This document shows positions 58,146 through 64,000 of a stretch of DNA of 64,000 nt, piece by piece. A program made the translations under genes and the position numbers. The notes beneath the pieces are model-generated. The model was not told where the DNA came from and ran no database searches. It saw only the letters and a list, made by a program, of their open reading frames with translations. Numbering within the stretch: position 1 is the stretch's first letter; each line of letters opens with the position of its first letter. Source of the DNA: Balanoglossus misakiensis. Taxonomy: Eukaryota; Hemichordata. Where the stretch lies: contig CM082580.2 of assembly GCA_040954595.2 (NCBI GenBank), forward strand, positions 14,322,001 through 14,386,000, given 5' to 3'.

Positions 58146-61100
58146 CATGATTTTTTCAAAAAATGAGCAAATTTTGAAAATTCGCAAAGTCGAAAAATCT
58201 TCGATTTTTGACGATTTTCCTGAGCTATAACCCATGATTTTTTCAAAAAATGAGCAAATTTAGAAAATTCGCAAAGTCGAAAAATCTTCGATTTTTGACG
58301 ATTTTCCTGAGCTATAACCCATGATTTTTTCAAAAAATGACCAAATTTTGAAAATTCGCAAAGTCGAAAAATCTTCGATTTTTGACGATTTTCCTGAGCT
58401 ATAACCCATGATTTTTTCAAAAAATGACCAAATTTTGAAAATTCGCAAAGTCGAAAAATCTTCGATTTTTGACGATTTTCCTGAGCTATAACCCATGATT
58501 TTTTCAAAAAATGACCAAATTTTGAAAATTCGCAAAGTCGAAAAATCTTCGATTTTTGACGATTTTCCTGAGCTATAACCCATGATTTTTTCAAAAAATG
58601 AGCAAATTTTGAAAATTCGCAAAGACGAAAAATCTTCGATTTTTGTCGATTTTCCTGAGCTATAACCCATGATTTTTTCAAAAAATGAGCAAATTTTGAA
58701 AATTCGCAAAGTCGAAAAATCTTCGATTTTTGACGATTTTCCTGAGCTATAACCCATGATTTTTTCAAAAAATGAGCAAATTTTGAAAATTCGCAAACTC
58801 GAAAAATCTTCGATTTTTGACGATTTTCCTGAGCTATAACCCATGATTTTTTCAAAAAATGACCAAATTTTGAAAATTCGCAAAGTCGAAAAATCTTCGA
58901 TTTTTGACGATTTTCCTGAGCTATAACCCATGATTTTTTCAAAAAATGACCAAATTTTGAAAATTCGCAAAGTCGATAAATCTTCGATTTTTGACGATTT
59001 TCCTGAGCTATAACCCATGATTTTTTCAAAAAATGACCAAATTTTGAAAATTCGCAAAGTCGAAAAATCTTCGATTTTTGACGATTTTCCTGAGCTATAA
59101 CCCATGATTTTTTCAAAAAATGAGCAAATTTTGAAAATTCGCAAACTCGAAAAATCTTCGATTTTTGACGATTTTCCTGAGCTATAACCCATGATTTTTT
59201 CAAAAAATGAGCAAATTTTGAAAATTCGCAAACTCGAAAAATCTTCGATTTTTGACGATTTTCCTGAGCTATAACCCATGATTTTTTCAAAAAATGAGCA
59301 AATTTTGAAAATTCGCAAACTCGAAAAATCTTCGATTTTTGACGATTTTCCTGAGCTATAACCCATGATTTTTTCAAAAAATGAGCAAATTTTGAAAATT
59401 CGCAAACTCGAAAAATCTTCGATTTTTGACGATTTTCCTGAGCTATAACCCATGATTTTTTCAAAAAATGAGCAAATTTTGAAAATTCGCAAACTCGAAA
59501 AATCTTCGATTTTTGACGATTTTCCTGAGCTATAACCCATGATTTTTTCAAAAAATGAGCAAATTTTGAAAATTCGCAAACTCGAAAAATCTTCGATTTT
59601 TGACGATTTTCCTGAGCTATAACCCATGATTTTTTCAAAAAATGAGCAAATTTTGAAAATTCGCAAACTCGAAAAATCTTCGATTTTTGACGATTTTCCT
59701 GAGCTATAACCCATGATTTTTTCAAAAAATGACCAAATTTTGAAAATTCGCAAACTCGAAAAATCTTCGATTTTTGACGATTTTCCTGAGCTATAACCCA
59801 TGATTTTTTCAAAAAATGACCAAATTTTGAAAATTCGCAAAGTCGAAAAATCTTCGATTTTTGACGATTTTCCTGAGCTATAACCCATGATTTTTTCAAA
59901 AAATGAGCAAATTTTGAAAATTCGCAAACTCGAAAAATCTTCGATTTTTGACGATTTTCCTGAGCTATAACCCATGATTTTTTCAAAAAATGAGCAAATT
60001 TTGAAAATTCGCAAACTCGAAAAATCTTCGATTTTTGACGATTTTCCTGAGCTATAACCCATGATTTTTTCAAAAAATGAGCAAATTTTGAAAATTCGCA
60101 AACTCGAAAAATCTTCGATTTTTGACGATTTTCCTGAGCTATAACCCATGATTTTTTCAAAAAATGAGCAAATTTTGAAAATTCGCAAACTCGAAAAATC
60201 TTCGATTTTTGACGATTTTCCTGAGCTATAACCCATGATTTTTTCAAAAAATGAGCAAATTTTGAAAATTCGCAAACTCGAAAAATCTTCGATTTTTGAC
60301 GATTTTCCTGAGCTATAACCCATGATTTTTTCAAAAAATGAGCAAATTTTGAAAATTCGCAAACTCGAAAAATCTTCGATTTTTGACGATTTTCCTGAGC
60401 TATAACCCATGATTTTTTCAAAAAATGAGCAAATTTTGAAAATTCGCAAAGTCGAAAAATCTTCGATTTTTGACGATTTTCCTGAGCTATAACCCATGAT
60501 TTTTTCAAAAAATGACCAAATTTTGAAAATTCGCAAAGTCGAAAAATCTTCGATTTTTGACGATTTTCCTGAGCTATAACCCATGATTTTTTCAAAAAAT
60601 GAGCAAATTTTGAAAATTCGCAAAGACGAAAAATCTTCGATTTTTGACGATTTTCCTGAGCTATAACCCATGATTTTTTCAAAAAATGAGCAAATTTTGA
60701 AAATTCGCAAAGTCGAAAAATCTTCGATTTTTGACGATTTTCCTGAGCTATAACCCATGATTTTTTCAAAAAATGAGCAAATTTTGAAAATTCGCAAAGT
60801 CGAAAAATCTTCGATTTTTGACGATTTTCCTGAGCTATAACCCATGATTTTTTCAAAAAATGAGCAAATTTTGAAAATTCGCAAACTCGAAAAATCTTCG
60901 ATTTTTGACGATTTTCCTGAGCTATAACCCATGATTTTTTCAAAAAATGACCAAATTTTGAAAATTCGCAAAGTCGATAAATCTTCGATTTTTGACGATT
61001 TTCCTGAGCTATAACCCATGATTTTTTCAAAAAATGACCAAATTTTGAAAATTCGCAAAGTCGAAAAATCTTCGATTTTTGACGATTTTCCTGAGCTATA

Positions 61101-64000
61101 ACCCATGATTTTTTCAAAAAATGAGCAAATTTTGAAAATTCGCAAAGTCGAAAAATCTTCGATTTTTGACGATTTTCCTGAGCTATAACCCATGATTTTT
61201 TCAAAAAATGAGCAAATTTTGAAAATTCGCAAAGTCGAAAAATCTTCGATTTTTGACGATTTTCCTGAGCTATAACCCATGATTTTTTCAAAAAATGAGC
61301 AAATTTTGAAAATTCGCAAACTCGAAAAATCTTCGATTTTTGACGATTTTCCTGAGCTATAACCCATGATTTTTTCAAAAAATGAGCAAATTTTGAAAAT
61401 TCGCAAACTCGAAAAATCTTCGATTTTTGACGATTTTCCTGAGCTATAACCCATGATTTTTTCAAAAAATGAGCAAATTTTGAAAATTCGCAAAGTCGAA
61501 AAATCTTCGATTTTTGACGATTTTCCTGAGCTATAACCCATGATTTTTTCAAAAAATGAGCAAATTTTGAAAATTCGCAAAGTCGAAAAATCTTCGATTT
61601 TTGACGATTTTCCTGAGCTATAACCCATGATTTTTTCAAAAAATGAGCAAATTTTGAAAATTCGCAAACTCGAAAAATCTTCGATTTTTGACGATTTTCC
61701 TGAGCTATAACCCATGATTTTTTCAAAAAATGAGCAAATTTTGAAAATTCGCAAACTCGAAAAATCTTCGATTTTTGACGATTTTCCTGAGCTATAACCC
61801 ATGATTTTTTCAAAAAATGAGCAAATTTTGAAAATTCGCAAACTCGAAAAATCTTCGATTTTTGACGATTTTCCTGAGCTATAACCCATGATTTTTTCAA
61901 AAAATGACCAAATTTTGAAAATTCGCAAAGTCGAAAAATCTTCGATTTTTGACGATTTTCCTGAGCTATAACCCATGATTTTTTCAAAAAATGAGCAAAT
62001 TTTGAAAATTCGCAAACTCGAAAAATCTTCGATTTTTGACGATTTTCCTGAGCTATAACCCATGATTTTTTCAAAAAATGAGCAAATTTTGAAAATTCGC
62101 AAACTCGAAAAATCTTCGATTTTTGACGATTTTCCTGAGCTATAACCCATGATTTTTTCAAAAAATGAGCAAATTTTGAAAATTCGCAAACTCGAAAAAT
62201 CTTCGATTTTTGACGATTTTCCTGAGCTATAACCCATGATTTTTTCAAAAAATGAGCAAATTTTGAAAATTCGCAAACTCGAAAAATCTTCGATTTTTGA
62301 CGATTTTCCTGAGCTATAACCCATGATTTTTTCAAAAAATGAGCAAATTTTGAAAATTCGCAAACTCGAAAAATCTTCGATTTTTGACGATTTTCCTGAG
62401 CTATAACCCATGATTTTTTCAAAAAATGAGCAAATTTTGAAAATTCGCAAACTCGAAAAATCTTCGATTTTTGACGATTTTCCTGAGCTATAACCCATGA
62501 TTTTTTCAAAAAATGAGCAAATTTTGAAAATTCGCAAAGTCGAAAAATCTTCGATTTTTGACGATTTTCCTGAGCTATAACCCATGAATTTTTCAAAAAA
62601 TGACCAAATTTTGAAAATTCGCAAAGTCGAAAAATCTTCGATTTTTGACGATTTTCCTGAGCTATAACCCATGAATTTTTCAAAAAATGACCAAATTTTG
62701 AAAATTCGCAAAGTCGAAAAATCTTCGATTTTTGACGATTTTCCTGAGCTATAACCCATGAATTTTTCAAAAAATGAGCAAATTTTGAAAATTCGCAAAC
62801 TCGAAAAATCTTCGATTTTTGACGATTTTCCTGAGCTATAACCCATGAATTTTTCAAAAAATGAGCAAATTTTGAAAATTCGCAAAGTCGAAAAATCTTC
62901 GATTTTTGACGATTTTCCTGAGCTATAACCCATGATTTTTTCAAAAAATGACCAAATTTTGAAAATTCGCAAAGTCGAAAAATCTTCGATTTTTGACGAT
63001 TTTCCTGAGCTATAACCCATGATTTTTTCAAAAAATGACCAAATTTTGAAAATTCGCAAACTCGAAAAATCTTCGATTTTTGACGATTTTCCTGAGCTAT
63101 AACCCATGATTTTTTCAAAAAATGAGCAAATTTTGAAAATTCGCAAACTCGAAAAATCTTCGATTTTTGACGATTTTCCTGAGCTATAACCCATGATTTT
63201 TTCAAAAAATGAGCAAATTTTGAAAATTCGCAAACTCGAAAAATCTTCGATTTTTGACGATTTTCCTGAGCTATAACCCATGATTTTTTCAAAAAATGAC
63301 CAAATTTTGAAAATTCGCAAAGTCGAAAAATCTTCGATTTTTGAAGATTTTCCTGAGCTATAACCCATGATTTTTTCAAAAAATGAGCAAATTTTGAAAA
63401 TTCGCAAACTCGACAAATCTTCGATTTTTGACGATTTTCCTGAGCTATAACCCATGATTTTTTCAAAAAATGAGCAAATTTTGAAAATTCGCAAACTCGA
63501 AAAATCTTCGATTTTTGACGATTTTCCTGAGCTATAACCCATGATTTTTTCAAAAAATGACCAAATTTTGAAAATTCGCAAACTCGAAAAATCTTCGATT
63601 TTTGACGATTTTCCTGAGCTATAACCCATGATTTTTTCAAAAAATGAGCAAATTTTGAAAATTCGCAAACTCGAAAAATCTTCGATTTTTGACGATTTTC
63701 CTGAGCTATAACCCATGATTTTTTCAAAAAATGAGCAAATTTTGAAAATTCGCAAAGTCGAAAAATCTTCGATTTTTGACGATTTTCCTGAGCTATAACC
63801 CATGATTTTTTCAAAAAATGACCAAATTTTGAAAATTCGCAAAGTCGAAAAATCTTCGATTTTTGAAGATTTTCCTGAGCTATAACCCATGAATTTTTCA
63901 AAAAATGACCAAATTTTGAAAATTCGCAAAGTCGAAAAATCTTCGATTTTTGACGATTTTCCTGAGCTATAACCCATGATTTTTTCAAAAAATGAGCAAA
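58146..64000 (+). repeat. Core satellite array: about 67 copies of an exactly 87-bp monomer
   Basis: Head-to-tail monomers start catgattttttc and end gagctataacc. The length is invariably 87 bp, and the array continues past the window edge. Copies differ at only a few positions: gagc/gacc, aaactc/aaagtc (rarely aaagac), gatttttt/gaattttt, and rare cgataaatc and ttgaagatt. Each monomer contains dyads (attttttcaaaaaat; aattttgaaaatt; aaaaatcttcgattttt). This looks like satellite DNA of centromeric, pericentromeric or dispersed heterochromatic type. Two minus-strand frames stay open throughout but are not genes. Confidence 0.98.
58620..60985. repeat. Higher-order duplication within the satellite (23 monomers, 2,001 bp)
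   Basis: Two rare monomer variants each occur twice at the same offset. aaagacg is found at about 58,621 and 60,622, and cgataaatc at about 58,974 and 60,975. Both pairs are exactly 2,001 bp apart (23 x 87), and the order of neighbouring variant types is similar though not identical. This indicates duplication of a multi-monomer block, later altered by conversion. Confidence 0.7.

Noticed and set aside
58139-63988. Two very long minus-strand open frames (about 1,900-1,950 codons) of a 29-residue repeat
   Set aside because: They come from a stop-free 87-bp satellite monomer. Both frames are open, common variants are amino-acid-changing in both, and there are no flanking gene signals.
58146-64000. 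CRISPR-like repeat array
   Set aside because: There are no unique spacers: the whole 87-bp unit repeats head to tail. The genome is eukaryotic.

Overview
This is a gene-poor, AT-rich (by eye) stretch of a metazoan nuclear genome. The evidence is a gene split by many GT-AG introns that encodes an animal-type class B (secretin-family) neuropeptide GPCR, the abundant di-, tri-, tetra- and pentanucleotide microsatellites, and a large AT-rich satellite array. There are no operons, bacterial genes, CRISPR arrays or recognisable tRNA/rRNA genes. The receptor resembles pigment-dispersing-factor (PDF) receptors. That family is known from protostomes and reported from ambulacrarian deuterostomes but not from vertebrates, so a marine or other invertebrate is most likely. 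I cannot name the species.

Layout. 1-36 kb is mostly non-coding, intergenic or intronic DNA. It holds one open 3' coding fragment at the left edge (2-154), one good coding-exon candidate near 2.8 kb, two weaker coding-like stretches (18.8 kb minus, 29.7 kb plus), two strong hairpins (4.57 and 16.52 kb) and several microsatellites. 37.0-56.6 kb is the one clearly identifiable gene, on the + strand: ten core coding exons with matching intron phases, giving residues 1-381 with six ectodomain cysteines and seven transmembrane segments. Downstream is a set of alternative C-terminal tail exons, all in phase 0. Reading through an internal donor gives a 482-residue receptor ending in a PDZ-ligand-like Ser-Asn-Val. 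Using that donor leads to a small cassette exon and to either of two further terminal exons, giving about 440-491 residues. A poly(A) signal lies at 57.07 kb.

57.23-64.0 kb is a satellite array that runs off the right edge. Its core (from 58,146) has about 67 tandem copies of an exactly 87-bp monomer. The left edge is more divergent (86-94 bp periods) and contains a five-unit block in inverted orientation with an 88-89-bp period. Because 87 is divisible by three, two minus-strand frames stay open for about 1,900 codons. These are artefacts: the common monomer variants change the residue in both frames. Rare variants recur exactly 2,001 bp apart (23 monomers), which points to a higher-order duplication.

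The receptor and the satellite are neighbours with no evident functional link. The most interesting items are the receptor's modular C-terminus, its unusual 5' end (in-frame short upstream ORF, no visible signal peptide), and the organisation of the satellite.
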